Source of the DNA: Virgibacillus chiguensis | Lineage (GTDB): Bacteria > Bacillota > Bacilli > Bacillales > Amphibacillaceae | Reading direction: 5' to 3' | DNA length: 64,000 nt | NCBI RefSeq assembly: GCF_900129865.1 | Contig: NZ_FQXD01000002.1 | Span: 62,001-126,000, forward strand | Part shown: in pieces, positions 1-11,143 of the stretch | How the letters are laid out: every line of letters begins with the position of its first letter | How positions within the stretch are numbered: position 1 is the first letter of the stretch | Notes under the pieces: generated by a model | Told to the model about the DNA's origin: nothing | Database searches by the model: none | Seen by the model: the letters and a program-made list of their open reading frames with translations, nothing else | Position numbers and translations under genes: made by a program

Positions 1-161
1 ATGTCTTTACACAAATAGGCTCCCCGGCCATTTTTTTTGCCAGTGGTATCTACAAATACTTCTCCATCTTTATTACGTACTACACGAATTAAATCTTGCT
101 TTGGCATCATTTCATTGGTTACTACACATCTGCGAGTAGGGATTTTTCGTTTTTTTACCAT
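1..161 (-). CDS. rnpM: RNase P modulator RnpM (YlxR), 3' end outside window
   Basis: Small RNA-binding protein of the YlxR family, reported in Bacillus subtilis to bind and modulate RNase P. Only the first 53 or so codons are present; the window edge cuts the C-terminus. The translated start reads MVKKRKIPTRRCVVT, and the family hallmark GRGAYLC lies near residues 46-52. The ATG at 159-161 is preceded by an AAGGAGGG ribosome binding site that overlaps the nusA stop codon, so it is translated as the next gene of the rimP-nusA-rnpM operon. It is too short at this edge to stand out as an open frame, but the motif and context are clear. Confidence 0.93.
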   Translation of the reverse strand, partial: MVKKRKIPTRRCVVTNEMMPKQDLIRVVRNKDGEVFVDTTGKKNGRGAYLCKD

Positions 162-175
162 TCCCAATACCCTCC

Positions 176-1273
176 TTATTCAAACAAGCTTTCTTCATTG
201 TCAGAATAGGTTTTTTCTACTTCATCCAATATTCCTTCTTCTCTTGCATCTGTTTCACTTTTTATATCGATTTTCCAACCAGTTAACTTAGCTGCAAGTC
301 TTGCATTTTGGCCGCGCTTCCCTATGGCAAGAGATAGTTGGTAATCGGGTACAACAACAGTGGTTGACTTTTCTTCTTCATTAACTAATACAGTTAGTAC
401 TTTTGAAGGGCTCAAAGCATTTGATACGTAGACAACAGGATCTTCCGACCATTGTACAATGTCAATTTTCTCACCCTTCAGTTCATTTACAATGGCTTGC
501 ACTCTCTGTCCCTTTTGACCGACACATGAACCTACAGGATCAATGTCTGGATCAGGCGCATGAACAGATATTTTAGAACGGTCACCTGCTTCTCGGGCAA
601 CAGATTTAATTTCTACAATTCCATCATATATTTCTGGTACTTCCATTTCAAATAACCGTTTTAGTAGCCCAGGATGGGACCTTGAAATATATATTTGTGG
701 CCCTTTACTTGTATTTTCCACTTTTGTTACATACACTTTTATTCGGTCATGCACATGATATTCCTCGGTAGGCATTTGTTCGGCTTCCGGAAGTTTTGCT
801 TCTACTTTACCAAGGTGGACGTAAACGTACCGGGGATCTTTTCGTTGAATAATTCCCGTCATTACGTCATCCTCTCGGTCAGAGTACTCTGAAAAGATAA
901 CACCACGCTCGGCTTCTCTTACACGCTGTGTAACAACTTGTTTAGCAGCTTGTGCAGCAATACGACCAAAGTCTTTTGGTGTTACTTCCACTTCCACTAC
1001 ATCATCTAGCTCATAGTTTGGATTAATTTCTTTTGCTTCTTGAATAGGTATTTCTTGTTGTGGATCTTCAACTTCATCGACAATGTTTTTTCTAGAATAC
1101 ACAGCCATTTTCCCAGTATCTTCATTAAGCTCAACACGAACGTTTGTTGCGGATTTGAAATTCTTTTTATACGCTGAAATTAAAGCAGCTTCTAAGGCTT
1201 CCATGAGGATTTGTTTATCAATCCCTTTTTCTTTTGCTAAATAATCAATTGCATCGAACAATTGCGTGCTCAC
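176..1273 (-). CDS. nusA: Transcription termination/antitermination factor NusA
   Basis: NusA binds RNA polymerase and nascent RNA and controls pausing, termination and antitermination. The 365 residues match the short Gram-positive form. An N-terminal RNAP-binding domain covers about 1-125, an S1 domain about 133-198, and two KH domains follow, with GQKG at about 252 and GKRG at about 318. It lacks the C-terminal acidic repeats of the enterobacterial protein, as expected for Firmicutes. The start is GTG at 1271-1273, with a GGGGGAG ribosome binding site a few bases upstream; no ATG fits the family's N-terminus better. It lies between rimP (14-bp gap) and rnpM. Confidence 0.98.
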   Translation of the reverse strand: MSTQLFDAIDYLAKEKGIDKQILMEALEAALISAYKKNFKSATNVRVELNEDTGKMAVYSRKNIVDEVEDPQQEIPIQEAKEINPNYELDDVVEVEVTPKDFGRIAAQAAKQVVTQRVREAERGVIFSEYSDREDDVMTGIIQRKDPRYVYVHLGKVEAKLPEAEQMPTEEYHVHDRIKVYVTKVENTSKGPQIYISRSHPGLLKRLFEMEVPEIYDGIVEIKSVAREAGDRSKISVHAPDPDIDPVGSCVGQKGQRVQAIVNELKGEKIDIVQWSEDPVVYVSNALSPSKVLTVLVNEEEKSTTVVVPDYQLSLAIGKRGQNARLAAKLTGWKIDIKSETDAREEGILDEVEKTYSDNEESLFE

Positions 1274-1287
1274 TTTTTTCTCCCCCT

Positions 1288-1761
1288 TTAAAACGATACA
1301 GCCAATCTAGCTTTGGCTATCTTCTCAAATGGAATCTCTACAGTTTGATTACGAGTTTTCAATTTATATGAAATGGTTATTACATCATTCGCAAAGTCAA
1401 CCAGTTTTCCTTCATATTCTTTTTCACCATTTATTGGTTCATATAACTTGACATATATTTGTTTATTCATATTCTCTTGAAAGTCTTTCTTTTTCTTTAA
1501 AGGCCGCTCAGCGCCTGGTGAAGAGACTTCTAAAAAATAGGCCTCTGCAATTGGGTCTGTTTGATCCAATTGTTCGCTTAATTCCTCAGACACCTCTCCG
1601 CACTCTGTAATGTCAACACCGCCTTCTTTATCAATATATACACGCAAAAACCAGTTTTTTCCTTCTTTTACATATTCTACATCAACTAATTCCAGATTTT
1701 TTTGTTTTAGGATCGGGAGAACTAATTCTTCCGTTGTTTGTACGACTTTTGAACTCAACAC
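1288..1761 (-). CDS. rimP: Ribosome maturation factor RimP
   Basis: Assembly factor for the 30S subunit (YlxS in B. subtilis). The 157 residues cover the usual two domains: an N-terminal alpha/beta domain of about 1-83, containing the conserved stretch [10 protein letters not shown], and a C-terminal SH3-like domain ending at VSF. It heads the rimP-nusA-rnpM operon after a long gap below polC. The start is not ATG: GTG at 1759-1761 lies only about 4 bases after GGAGG, while TTG at 1756-1758 has the better spacing of about 7 bases. The true start may therefore be one codon later. Confidence 0.96.
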   Translation of the reverse strand: MLSSKVVQTTEELVLPILKQKNLELVDVEYVKEGKNWFLRVYIDKEGGVDITECGEVSEELSEQLDQTDPIAEAYFLEVSSPGAERPLKKKKDFQENMNKQIYVKLYEPINGEKEYEGKLVDFANDVITISYKLKTRNQTVEIPFEKIAKARLAVSF

Positions 1762-2113
1762 ATATCCTCCTTTTTTGTGCTATTTTTTCACGATATAAGG
1801 TTACTTCGGATGAGTGAATGATTATATCTACGTCCTAAACCAAGCGAATAGAATTCCATTAAATACGTACACTTCATACAAAATGCAAGTCAAATTATAA
1901 TATCTACAAAAGCTATTTACTCAAGTTTTGTTATAATACTATTAGTATAAACCATATGTCGTGATTTCATTTACAAATAGGTAAATGAGTATAGAAACAC
2001 TGTAAACACGTTGTATCTCATAAAGTTACAACTACTGTTTATTCATCCGTTTTTGGCTAACTGTAGCTTGATGTTTCCCTACTACAAACAACATGTGCCA
2101 ATTTCAATACAAA

Positions 2114-2140
2114 ACCCCTGCCGAGAGGTGTGGCAAGGGG
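2114..2140 (-). terminator. Rho-independent terminator after polC
   Basis: Read on the minus strand, CCCCTTGCC and GGCAGGGG form a GC-rich stem with one bulged T around a 9-base loop, followed by TTTTGTATT. It sits about 115 bp past the polC stop. A second hairpin closer to the stop (2169-2192) lacks a U tract. Confidence 0.75.
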
Positions 2141-2168
2141 GTTGAGGGCACAGGTTGAAGTATGAAGA

Positions 2169-2192
2169 AAGAGTGGGTTGCTACCCACTCTT
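2169..2192 (-). repeat. Perfect inverted repeat downstream of polC
   Basis: AAAGAGTGGGT and ACCCACTCTTT form a perfect stem of about 10-11 bp around a 4-base loop. Neither strand has a clear T run after it. It could stabilise the polC mRNA 3' end or act as a weak terminator ahead of the stronger hairpin at 2114-2140. Confidence 0.55.
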
Positions 2193-2253
2193 TTAAACGT
2201 TCGTATCGTTACTTACCAAAATTAGTATATCACAAGGAAAAATAGGTTGCAAG

Positions 2254-5200
2254 TTAGAACAAAGAGAGCTGATTTTGTTCCGCCATCCCTTCTAAGCAAC
2301 CATGGTTATCCAAGTATTCCAATACGGTCTTAGAGATTTTACTTCTTTCTCGTAAGTCTTCTTTTGACAAAAATTCTCCTTCTTCTCTTGCTTTTACAAT
2401 GTTTATTGCAGCATTCGTTCCCAAACCGTCTACAGCATTAAACGGTGGAATAAGAGCATGCCCATCGACAATAAATTCTGTTGCACTAGATTTGTATAAA
2501 TCCACTTTTTTAAAAGAATAACCTCGTTCGCACATTTCTAGAGCAAGCTCTAAAACTGTAAGTAAACTTTTCTCTTTTGGAGAGGCTTCATTTCCTTTAA
2601 CAGTAATTGTTTCCATTCGTTTTCTAATTGCATTAGAACCTTTAATCATGGTATCAAGTTCAAAGTCATCTGCTCGAACAGTGAAGTATGCTGCATAAAA
2701 GAATATAGGGTGATGTACTTTAAAATAAGCTATTCTTACAGCCATTAATACATACGCAGCAGCATGAGCTTTTGGGAACATGTATTTAATCTTTTTACAT
2801 GATTCAATATACCAATCTGGGACATCATGCTTTGTCATTTCTGTAATCCACTCATCTTTTAGCCCTTTCCCTTTACGAACAAACTCCATGATTTGGAAAG
2901 CTAAGGAAGCATCTAGTCCTTTATGCATCAGATAAACCATAATATCGTCACGACAACCGATAACATCCGGTAGCTCACATATGCCGTCATTAATTAATTC
3001 CTGTGCATTACCTAACCAAACATCCGTACCGTGTGACAATCCTGAGATAATAACAAGTTCTGCGAACGTATTTGGTTTTGTATCTTCCAACATTTGCCGA
3101 ACAAACTTCGTCCCAAATTCTGGCACACCTAATGTACCAGTTTTACAGTTAATTTGTTCAGGCGTTACCCCAAGCGCTTCTGGGCCAGAAAAAATAGTCA
3201 TTACATCTGGATCGTCAGTAGGAATGGTTTTAGGATCAATCCCACTTAAATCTTGTAGCATACGAATAACCGTCGGATCATCATGTCCAAGTATATCCAA
3301 TTTCAATAAATTATCATGAATGGAATGGAAATCAAAATGCGTTGTCCTCCATTCACTACTTCTGTCGTCAGCCGGATACTGAATAGGAGTAAAATCAAAT
3401 ATTTCTTTGTCGTCAGGAACAACAATAATACCTCCTGGATGCTGACCTGTAGTTCGCTTCACCCCAGTACATCCTTTTACTAGCCGATCAACTTCTGCAT
3501 TTTTATAAACGAGTTGTTTATCAGAAGCATATCCTTTCACATAACCATAGGCTGTCTTCTCAGCAATAGTACCAATTGTTCCAGCACGATATACATTGTC
3601 GATTCCAAACAATTCTTTCGTATAGTTATGCGCCCTTGGTTGATAAGAGCCTGAGAAGTTCAAATCAATATCTGGTACTTTATCCCCTTTAAAGCCTAAA
3701 AATGTTTCAAAAGGGATATCTTGACCATCTTTTGTTAAGCTTGTCCCACATGTTGGGCAGTGCTTATCTGGTAAATCAAATCCACTTCCGACTGAGCCAT
3801 CTGTAATAAACTCATGATAATGGCAAGACAAACATACATAATGTGGTGGTAAAGGATTTACTTCTGTAATTTCTGTCATCGTTGCAACAAAGGACGAACC
3901 TACTGAACCACGAGAACCTACTAAATAACCATCGTCTAGTGATTTTTTAACTAGTTTTTGTGAAATGAGATAAATAACACTAAACCCATGTCCAATAATA
4001 CTTTTTAATTCTTTCTCCAAACGTTCTGTGACAATCTCTGGAATCGGTTCACCGTAAATTTTCTTTGCCCTTGTATAACAAAGATCACGAATTTCTTGGT
4101 CTGCTCCTTCTATCGTCGGTGTAAACAAGCCGTCTTTTACTGGTGCGATTTCTTCTATTTCATCTGCAATGGCTTGTGTATTCGTAACGACAATTTCCGT
4201 TGCTTTCTTTTCACCTAAAAAGTAGAAGGCTTCTAACATTTCATTCGTCGTTCGAAATGGGGTTTGTGGTAATGTGACTCGGTTTAATGGATTTCCTGCT
4301 TGGGAAGCAATAAGAATCTGTCTGTAAATCTGATCCTGCTCGTCTAAATAATGGACATTTCCCGTCGCAACAACCTTTTTGCCCACACGTTCACCTAACT
4401 GGACAATCTTTTTTATAATATCCAATAGTTGTGCTTCATTTTGTACTAAATCTTTTTCAATTAAATGCATGTAATTTGCAGGTGGTTGCACTTCTATATA
4501 ATCGTAAAATTGAGCTACGTTTTCTGCCTCTTCTGCTGATTTTTGCATCATCGTCTCAAAAACTTCCCCTTGATCACAAGCAGAGCCTATTAAAATGCCT
4601 TGCCTATATTTCTGTAATAAGGAACGTGGCAATCTTGGTACACGATAGAAATAATCAATATGGGCATGCGAAACAAGTTTATATAAGTTCTTTAACCCTT
4701 CTTCTGTCTGTGCAATTAATGTACAGTGAAAAGGTCTTGAGCGTTGGTATGCATTCCCTTCACCCATATGTTTATTCAGCTGGTTATGGTTGGTTATGTC
4801 TTTTTCTAATAAAGCTTGAACAAGTTTCCATAATAAATAACCCGTTGCTTCCGCGTCATAAATCGCCCTGTGATGCTGCGTTAATTCAATATCCATAAAT
4901 TTACACAATGTATTCAATCGGTGATTTTTTAAATGTGGGAATAAAAATCTTGCTAATTCCAACGTATCAATAACAGCATTTGTAGCTTTTGGAAAATCCA
5001 TTTTCTTAAAACCTTGATTTAAAAATCCCATATCAAAACTAGCATTATGGGCTACTAAAATATCATCTGCCATCCACTTGCGAAAATCTGCTAATACTTC
5101 GTCAACTTCTGGTGCATGCTCTACCATTTCATCCGTAATACCTGTAAGGTCAATGGTTGTCTGCGATAAAGGATGGTGGGGGTTAGCAAAAGATTCAAAC

Positions 5201-6540
5201 CGGTCCACAATTTCTCCTTGATGAATTTTGACAGCAGCTAATTCAATAATGGTGTCATACACAGCTGATAGGCCGGTCGTCTCCACATCAAATACAACAT
5301 ATGTAGCTGTAGCTAAATCTACATCTTGTTCATTATACGCAATAGGAACACCATCATCGACTAAATTCGCCTCTACACCATAAAGCACTTTTATACCATG
5401 CTTCTTTCCTGCGTTATAGGCATCAGGGAAACCTTGTACGCCTGCATGATCAGTAATCGCGATAGCTTTATGCCCCCATTTTGCCGCTTGAGCAACTAAA
5501 TTTGCTGGTGAGACTACTGCATCCATTTGACTCATTGTCGTATGTGCATGTAATTCAACCCTTTTTTCTTCATCCGGTGCCGCATCTTTTCTGGGTTCTA
5601 CTTTTATTTCGTGTATATCATTAGCCATCATTGCCAGTTCATTCGTATACATATCTGTTTGAATACTTCCCCGGGCTTTAATCCACATACCTTCTTTTAC
5701 TGACTCGAATTTTTCAGCGTCTTCATCGCCTTTTGAAAACATTTTAATTTGTAATGAATCCGTATAATCCGTTGCTTTGATGATAAGCAAACTCCGGCCG
5801 GAACGCAGTTTACGAATATCGACAGCGAAAATATAACCTTGAACCGTTATTCGACGCTCTTCTTCTAAAATTTCTTCCATATGAACAGGATCATCTTGAA
5901 TCTTATAACCGAGCATCACAGGTTTATTTTCGGGCTGTAATTTTGCGTGATCACGTTTTGTTTTCTCTTGCACGGTACGTTGAACAAGCTGTTGATCTTC
6001 AGCAGCTTTTTGTTCTTTAAACTGCTGAATAGCTTCTAATTCAGCTTTCACTTCTAATTGCAACTGAAAAATCGGTAAACCTGATTGCAAACAAAAAGCT
6101 TTAAATGGCTCCTCGAGTCTTTTTTTTACCGCTTTACTTTCTGCTTCATTTCTAGCGGTTAACATAATGTTATTACCGTTAACTTTTGGTGTTTGTGATT
6201 GAACCATATCTTTATAAGCAGGTGACAATTGTGAAAAAGACTGAATAAAATGTTGCCAATACTTTAGAGTCACTTGCTCATCGCAAGCTTTGTTTGCCGT
6301 TTCAATGGTTAATTCGATCGTAGCAATTTGCGCAAAACTTGTTTGTAGTCGATGTTTAAATACTTGGTATACTTCGCAAGGCAATATTTGATTCGTATAA
6401 ATATGAAAATGCCACGTCCTCGATTGCTTAAAAATTTCTAGCTTTTTTAAATAACTATCAGCAAAATAAGATAATTGCTCTTCGGAAAATTCCAGTTGCT
6501 TTAACAGTACATCCATCTTCTTCTTTTTCGATATATCCAT
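2254..6540 (-). CDS. polC: DNA polymerase III alpha subunit, PolC type
   Basis: Main replicative polymerase of low-GC Gram-positives, with a built-in proofreading exonuclease. At 1428 residues it is family length. An N-terminal region (1-220) is followed by an OB fold (about 230-310), a PHP domain opened by HAH at 331-333, and a DEDD exonuclease with DVETTG at 418-423 inserted in the PHP domain. A zinc ribbon with two CxxC pairs lies around 905-945, followed by the palm with PDIDLNFSG and the C-terminal duplex-binding region. The ATG has an AGGAGG site 8 bases upstream. In B. subtilis proS precedes polC; here rasP does, with a terminator hairpin between. Confidence 0.99.
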   Translation of the reverse strand: MDISKKKKMDVLLKQLEFSEEQLSYFADSYLKKLEIFKQSRTWHFHIYTNQILPCEVYQVFKHRLQTSFAQIATIELTIETANKACDEQVTLKYWQHFIQSFSQLSPAYKDMVQSQTPKVNGNNIMLTARNEAESKAVKKRLEEPFKAFCLQSGLPIFQLQLEVKAELEAIQQFKEQKAAEDQQLVQRTVQEKTKRDHAKLQPENKPVMLGYKIQDDPVHMEEILEEERRITVQGYIFAVDIRKLRSGRSLLIIKATDYTDSLQIKMFSKGDEDAEKFESVKEGMWIKARGSIQTDMYTNELAMMANDIHEIKVEPRKDAAPDEEKRVELHAHTTMSQMDAVVSPANLVAQAAKWGHKAIAITDHAGVQGFPDAYNAGKKHGIKVLYGVEANLVDDGVPIAYNEQDVDLATATYVVFDVETTGLSAVYDTIIELAAVKIHQGEIVDRFESFANPHHPLSQTTIDLTGITDEMVEHAPEVDEVLADFRKWMADDILVAHNASFDMGFLNQGFKKMDFPKATNAVIDTLELARFLFPHLKNHRLNTLCKFMDIELTQHHRAIYDAEATGYLLWKLVQALLEKDITNHNQLNKHMGEGNAYQRSRPFHCTLIAQTEEGLKNLYKLVSHAHIDYFYRVPRLPRSLLQKYRQGILIGSACDQGEVFETMMQKSAEEAENVAQFYDYIEVQPPANYMHLIEKDLVQNEAQLLDIIKKIVQLGERVGKKVVATGNVHYLDEQDQIYRQILIASQAGNPLNRVTLPQTPFRTTNEMLEAFYFLGEKKATEIVVTNTQAIADEIEEIAPVKDGLFTPTIEGADQEIRDLCYTRAKKIYGEPIPEIVTERLEKELKSIIGHGFSVIYLISQKLVKKSLDDGYLVGSRGSVGSSFVATMTEITEVNPLPPHYVCLSCHYHEFITDGSVGSGFDLPDKHCPTCGTSLTKDGQDIPFETFLGFKGDKVPDIDLNFSGSYQPRAHNYTKELFGIDNVYRAGTIGTIAEKTAYGYVKGYASDKQLVYKNAEVDRLVKGCTGVKRTTGQHPGGIIVVPDDKEIFDFTPIQYPADDRSSEWRTTHFDFHSIHDNLLKLDILGHDDPTVIRMLQDLSGIDPKTIPTDDPDVMTIFSGPEALGVTPEQINCKTGTLGVPEFGTKFVRQMLEDTKPNTFAELVIISGLSHGTDVWLGNAQELINDGICELPDVIGCRDDIMVYLMHKGLDASLAFQIMEFVRKGKGLKDEWITEMTKHDVPDWYIESCKKIKYMFPKAHAAAYVLMAVRIAYFKVHHPIFFYAAYFTVRADDFELDTMIKGSNAIRKRMETITVKGNEASPKEKSLLTVLELALEMCERGYSFKKVDLYKSSATEFIVDGHALIPPFNAVDGLGTNAAINIVKAREEGEFLSKEDLRERSKISKTVLEYLDNHGCLEGMAEQNQLSLF

Positions 6541-6577
6541 TGCTATCCTCCTGTCCCATTTTTAAATGGAAAGCTGT

Positions 6578-6610
6578 AAAACCCCTGTCGCGTTTCTGGA
6601 CAAGGGTTTT
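6578..6610 (-). terminator. Terminator between rasP and polC
   Basis: AAAACCCTTGTC and GACAGGGGTTTT (minus strand) pair over 12 bp with one G-U pair and a 9-base loop; the distal arm ends in TTTT. It lies 22 bp after rasP and 38 bp before the polC start. Either polC is reached by read-through or its promoter lies in this very short gap or inside rasP. Confidence 0.8.
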
Positions 6611-6631
6611 CGTAAATACATCTCTTTCCAA

Positions 6632-7894
6632 TTAAAGAAATAAACGTTGAATATCGTTCCATGTAACAACTATCATGAGTAACATGAGCAGTGCAAAACC
6701 TATAAAGTGAAACAAACCTTCTTTTTCTGGAGAAACCGGTTTTCCACGTATCGCTTCAATCCCAACAAACAACAATCTTCCTCCATCCAATGCTGGAAGT
6801 GGGACAAGATTGACAATCCCCAAATTAATACTTAACATGGCCGTCCATAACAGGAAGTTTGTAAAACCAGTTTGTACAATTTGGTCTGTGGCATCATATA
6901 TACCGACTGGTCCTGATAAAGCATCAATGGACAATTGTCCCGTAATTAACATCCCTAAGTTCGTTAAAATGAGCTTCGATGTGTCATACGTCTGTGAAAT
7001 GCCATATGGAATAGTGCCTAAAATTGATTTTTCAAACGCTTTATATACACCAATTTGCCCAAATGATTCTTCCCCTTCAACACCTTCTGCTTCATTTGGA
7101 ACTACCGTTAAAGCAATTTCTTCTCCATCACGCAATACAGACATATGGAGTTCTTCATTCGGGCTACTGCTTACGATCGTGTGAAACTCTTCCCAGGTAG
7201 AAATAGGGTCTTCCTCAATTTGGATTATTTCATCCCCCTCTTTTAGACCTGCTTCCGCTGCCGGGCTATCCGCTATAACTTCTCCCATTTGTGCTTCTTC
7301 TACAGGCACACCTTGGATAATCCCAAGGATTAAGAAGATAAAAATAGCCAACACAAAGTTCATCATTGGCCCTGCAAATAATTGCATGGCGCGCTGTAAT
7401 ACCGTTTTGGAAGCGAACTGCCGATCATAAGGAGCAATTTGTGTTTCTCTTTCGTCCATAACGAAGAAAGCTTCCGGATCAATATCAAAAACAAGCTTTT
7501 CCTCTTCACCGACTTCATACCCTTTTAATTGCAATGCATGATCTAAATCCGCTTCTTCAATTTCTATAATACGAGCATTTGGATGTTTGGTTTTGTGATT
7601 TACAATAATTTTATTTACTTTTCCAAACTCATTAAATTCTAATCCTACATGATGCCCCGGTTTTAAATCAATGATCTCTGGGTCTTGTCCGGCAACTCGC
7701 ACGTAGCCACCAATTGGAAGAAGCCGGATCGTATATACAGTTTCGTTCCTCGTAAATGCAAACACTTTTGGGCCAAAACCAATCGCAAACTCACGCGCTA
7801 ACATGCCAGCTCGTTTAGCAAAAATTAAATGCCCCCATTCATGAATAAATACAAGGAGACCAAACATAAGAATAAACGCAATGACTGTATTCAA
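6632..7894 (-). CDS. rasP: Site-2 protease RasP (RseP family zinc metalloprotease)
   Basis: Membrane-embedded zinc protease that performs intramembrane cleavage, for example of anti-sigma factors and FtsL in B. subtilis. The zinc motif HEWGH is at residues 18-22 in the first membrane segment. A PDZ domain lies around 205-270 (AAEAGLKEGDEI), and the second active-site motif, PALDGG, is near 366-371 before the last membrane segments. At 420 residues it is normal length. It starts with TTG at 7892-7894, 7 bases after AAGGAAGGTG. The upstream neighbour is cdsA rather than dxr, with only 108 bp between. Confidence 0.97.
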   Translation of the reverse strand: MNTVIAFILMFGLLVFIHEWGHLIFAKRAGMLAREFAIGFGPKVFAFTRNETVYTIRLLPIGGYVRVAGQDPEIIDLKPGHHVGLEFNEFGKVNKIIVNHKTKHPNARIIEIEEADLDHALQLKGYEVGEEEKLVFDIDPEAFFVMDERETQIAPYDRQFASKTVLQRAMQLFAGPMMNFVLAIFIFLILGIIQGVPVEEAQMGEVIADSPAAEAGLKEGDEIIQIEEDPISTWEEFHTIVSSSPNEELHMSVLRDGEEIALTVVPNEAEGVEGEESFGQIGVYKAFEKSILGTIPYGISQTYDTSKLILTNLGMLITGQLSIDALSGPVGIYDATDQIVQTGFTNFLLWTAMLSINLGIVNLVPLPALDGGRLLFVGIEAIRGKPVSPEKEGLFHFIGFALLMLLMIVVTWNDIQRLFL

Positions 7895-8002
7895 ATAAAA
7901 GCACCTTCCTTTAAAAGTATCGGTTAATCATACAATGCATCATTGATAAGTAAAATTGGTTTCAATGAATGGATGTCATCCTTATCTTTCTTATGAAGAC
8001 TA

Positions 8003-8803
8003 TTAATTAAAAAAACCAACAAGATGTAATATTGGTAAAACAAATAATAAGCTGTCAAAGCGATCTAGAATACCGCCATGACCTGGAAGTACATTTCCTG
8101 AATCTTTCACCCCAAAGTGGCGTTTGAACGCAGATTCAACTAAGTCGCCAATTTGTCCAAATACAGATGCAATAATTGCTACCCCGATCATGCCAACTAA
8201 CGTATCACCAATAGGATGAACGATTTGAAAGATAATACTCACAATAATGGCTAACAAAATTCCGCCTAAAGCACCTTCTATAGTCTTATTTGGACTGATT
8301 TTAGGCCATAGTTTACGCTTCCCAAAAGCTCGCCCTACAAAATAAGCTCCTGTATCCGTGGACCAAATAAGAAGAAATATGTAGAGGATCGTTGCTAATC
8401 CGCCTCCACCTTCTCCACCCCTAGCTAAAAGCAAATAATAGAACCCCATCCCGACGTAAATCGCTGAAATAAGAACAACACCCGCATGGTCAAAGGTGAA
8501 TTTATTTTTAACTAATACAGTATAGGACAATAGTAACAGGACAATAAGCATTAAAATTTCTGATTTTGTGAGCCACATAAATGGGATAGCATCCATATGT
8601 TCTGCCTGCAAAAGTACCCATAACAGCCCAATACCTAAAATGGAGGGGATGGAGTATTTAGCAATATTCCCCATCCTTAATAATTCTAAAAAACCAATTG
8701 TAGCCATTGCATACACTAAAATCTCAAATGGAAGACCACCAATGATAACAAAGGGAACAAATATGATTAATGCAATGATGGCTGTAATAATCCGTTGCTT
8801 CAT
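8003..8803 (-). CDS. cdsA: Phosphatidate cytidylyltransferase CdsA
   Basis: Makes CDP-diacylglycerol from phosphatidic acid and CTP, the entry step to phosphatidylglycerol and related lipids, in the cytoplasmic membrane. The 266 residues form about eight hydrophobic segments. The family signature is complete near the C-terminus (about 222-248): SAFKRHFGVKDSGN, then the GHGGILDRFD core with its aspartates. It starts 13 bp after the uppS stop, so the two are co-transcribed. Downstream the conserved dxr gene is missing. Confidence 0.97.
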   Translation of the reverse strand: MKQRIITAIIALIIFVPFVIIGGLPFEILVYAMATIGFLELLRMGNIAKYSIPSILGIGLLWVLLQAEHMDAIPFMWLTKSEILMLIVLLLLSYTVLVKNKFTFDHAGVVLISAIYVGMGFYYLLLARGGEGGGGLATILYIFLLIWSTDTGAYFVGRAFGKRKLWPKISPNKTIEGALGGILLAIIVSIIFQIVHPIGDTLVGMIGVAIIASVFGQIGDLVESAFKRHFGVKDSGNVLPGHGGILDRFDSLLFVLPILHLVGFFN

Positions 8804-8816
8804 ATACTACCTCACC

Positions 8817-9578
8817 TTAAATACCGCCATAACGACGCTGGCGTTGCTGATATTCCTCAATTGCTTGTTTAAATACTGCTTCATCGAAATCAGGCCAAAG
8901 AACTTCTGTAAACCAAAATTCAGTGTAAGCAAGTTGCCATAATAAAAAATTACTTAACCGTTGCTCGCCACTTGTTCGTATTAGTAAATCTGGATCGCTC
9001 AGTTCTTTTGTATATAAATAATTATCAAAGACTTCTTCGCTTATAGCTTCCAAATGAAGCTTTTCATTTTGCACATCTGTCACTACATGTTTCATTGCTT
9101 GTATAATTTCATACCTACTACCATAGTTTAAAGCAAAATTTAATAATAATCCATCATTATTCTTTGTTTTATTCATCGCATACTGAACCGCTTCTTTTGT
9201 ATGCTCTGGTAAAGCTTCAAAATCCCCAATGGTTTGAATGCGAACATTCCTTTCCATTAATTCAGGTAAGTGAATATGTAAAAATTCCTTAGGAAGCTTC
9301 ATTAAAAAGTCAATTTCTTTTTGCGGTCGTTTCCAGTTTTCTGTTGAAAATGCATATAAAGTTAAAATGTTAACATTACTCTTATGCGCTGCACGAACGG
9401 TTTTTACTACGGCGTCTACACCTTCTTTATGACCCGCAATACGTGGTAATGACCTTTTTTTAGCCCACCTGCCATTTCCGTCCATAATAATTGCAACATG
9501 GTTTGGAATATTCTGTGTGTTCTTTAATGATTCTATTTCTTTTGTTTTCTTTTTTGTAAAGGGAAGTCTAATTGACAT
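8817..9578 (-). CDS. uppS: Undecaprenyl diphosphate synthase UppS
   Basis: Cis-prenyltransferase that extends farnesyl diphosphate to the C55 carrier lipid used for peptidoglycan and teichoic acid. The substrate motif MDGNGRWAK gives the catalytic aspartate at residue 33. The C-terminal RTSGEQRLSNFLLWQ block contributes isopentenyl diphosphate binding. Its 253 residues are typical of the family. The ATG follows a GGAGGA site. It begins a new transcription unit after the frr terminator. Two TATAAT strings lie 90-125 bp upstream (9671-9676 and 9695-9700), but neither has a convincing -35 box. Confidence 0.97.
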   Translation of the reverse strand: MSIRLPFTKKKTKEIESLKNTQNIPNHVAIIMDGNGRWAKKRSLPRIAGHKEGVDAVVKTVRAAHKSNVNILTLYAFSTENWKRPQKEIDFLMKLPKEFLHIHLPELMERNVRIQTIGDFEALPEHTKEAVQYAMNKTKNNDGLLLNFALNYGSRYEIIQAMKHVVTDVQNEKLHLEAISEEVFDNYLYTKELSDPDLLIRTSGEQRLSNFLLWQLAYTEFWFTEVLWPDFDEAVFKQAIEEYQQRQRRYGGI

Positions 9579-9723
9579 AGTTTGTCCTCCGAATATGTGT
9601 CAACGTTTCTAGTTCTTTATCTGCACCTATTTTATGAGATGCAAATAAAGTATATGATATATGAATTATCATTATATCATGTAAACCAAGTTTTATTATA
9701 CCGATTTTTCCTAAAATACAAAA

Positions 9724-9745
9724 GCCCCCTTTAAAAAAAGAGGGC
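9724..9745 (-). terminator. Terminator after frr
   Basis: On the minus strand GCCCTCT and AGGGGGC pair around an A/T loop and are followed by TTTTGTATTTTA. It lies 30-50 bp past the frr stop and closes the rpsB-tsf-pyrH-frr transcription unit. Confidence 0.85.
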
Positions 9746-9775
9746 GATTTTCTGCTTATTTTACTTGGAATAGCA

Positions 9776-10324
9776 TTAAACTTCCATAATTTCTTTTTCT
9801 TTTTCTTTCGCTAGTTGGTCAATTTTTGCTATATATTTATCTGTTACTTTTTGTACATCCTCTTGTAAAGCCCGTACATCGTCTTCTGAAATACCGTCTT
9901 CTTTTTTCAATTGATCATTCGCTTCACGTCGAATGTTTCTTACCTGAACACGTGATTCTTCGGCATATTTACCTACCACTTTAACTAAATCTTTACGACG
10001 TTCTTCTGTTAATGCTGGTATATTAATCCGAATTACATTCCCATCACTAGAAGGTGAAAGACCTAGATCTGCTTTTTGAATCCCTTTTTCCACGTCAGCA
10101 ATAGCTGATTTATCATATGGTGTAACAACAAGTAGTCTTGCTTCTGGTGCAGAAACCGAAGCAATTTGGTTTAATGGCGTACTCATTCCATAGTAATCCA
10201 CAAAAACACTGTCTAATAAACTTGGATTTGCTCTTCCAGCTCTAACAGTAGCCAGATTTTTAGAGAAAGCTTGTACAGCTTGTTCCATTTTTTCATTCGT
10301 TTGTTTCAATATACCATCAGACAT
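9776..10324 (-). CDS. frr: Ribosome recycling factor
   Basis: With EF-G, splits the post-termination ribosome. The 182 residues show the family's two-domain plan: three long helices (about 1-30 and 105-182) and a beta domain (about 31-104, with the conserved segment [10 protein letters not shown]). The ATG overlaps no upstream gene; it starts 1 bp after the pyrH stop, inside the usual rpsB-tsf-pyrH-frr cluster. A strong terminator follows. Confidence 0.98.
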   Translation of the reverse strand: MSDGILKQTNEKMEQAVQAFSKNLATVRAGRANPSLLDSVFVDYYGMSTPLNQIASVSAPEARLLVVTPYDKSAIADVEKGIQKADLGLSPSSDGNVIRINIPALTEERRKDLVKVVGKYAEESRVQVRNIRREANDQLKKEDGISEDDVRALQEDVQKVTDKYIAKIDQLAKEKEKEIMEV

Positions 10325-10325
10325 G

Positions 10326-11075
<750 letters not shown>

Positions 11076-11109
11076 TTATTGTAATAAGAATTCTTTAAGT
11101 TATGGAGAA

Positions 11110-11136
11110 ATAGGGAACAATTGCTTGCTCCCTATC
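11110..11136 (-). repeat. Hairpin between tsf and pyrH
   Basis: ATAGGGA and TCCCTAT pair, with a further CAA/TTG pairing inside. No U tract follows on the minus strand, so this is more likely a processing or stability hairpin than a full terminator. Confidence 0.45.
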
Positions 11137-11143
11137 AACCAGA

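Larger units (their letters stand above)
1762..2253. other. 492-bp gap between polC and rimP: terminators plus rimP leader
   Basis: No convincing gene. It holds the polC terminator (2114-2140), a second perfect hairpin (2169-2192) and a CATTTAC/GTAAATG inverted repeat at 1968-1987. The part nearer rimP is very AT-rich and contains several TATAAT-like strings on the minus strand, one of them near 1910. None has a well-spaced -35 box, so I do not call the rimP promoter. A leader of more than 100 nt before rimP is likely. Confidence 0.6.

Noticed and set aside
1880-1990. Sigma-A promoter of rimP
   Set aside because: TATAAT-like strings occur but the nearest TTGAGT box is 19 bp away; not convincing enough to annotate.
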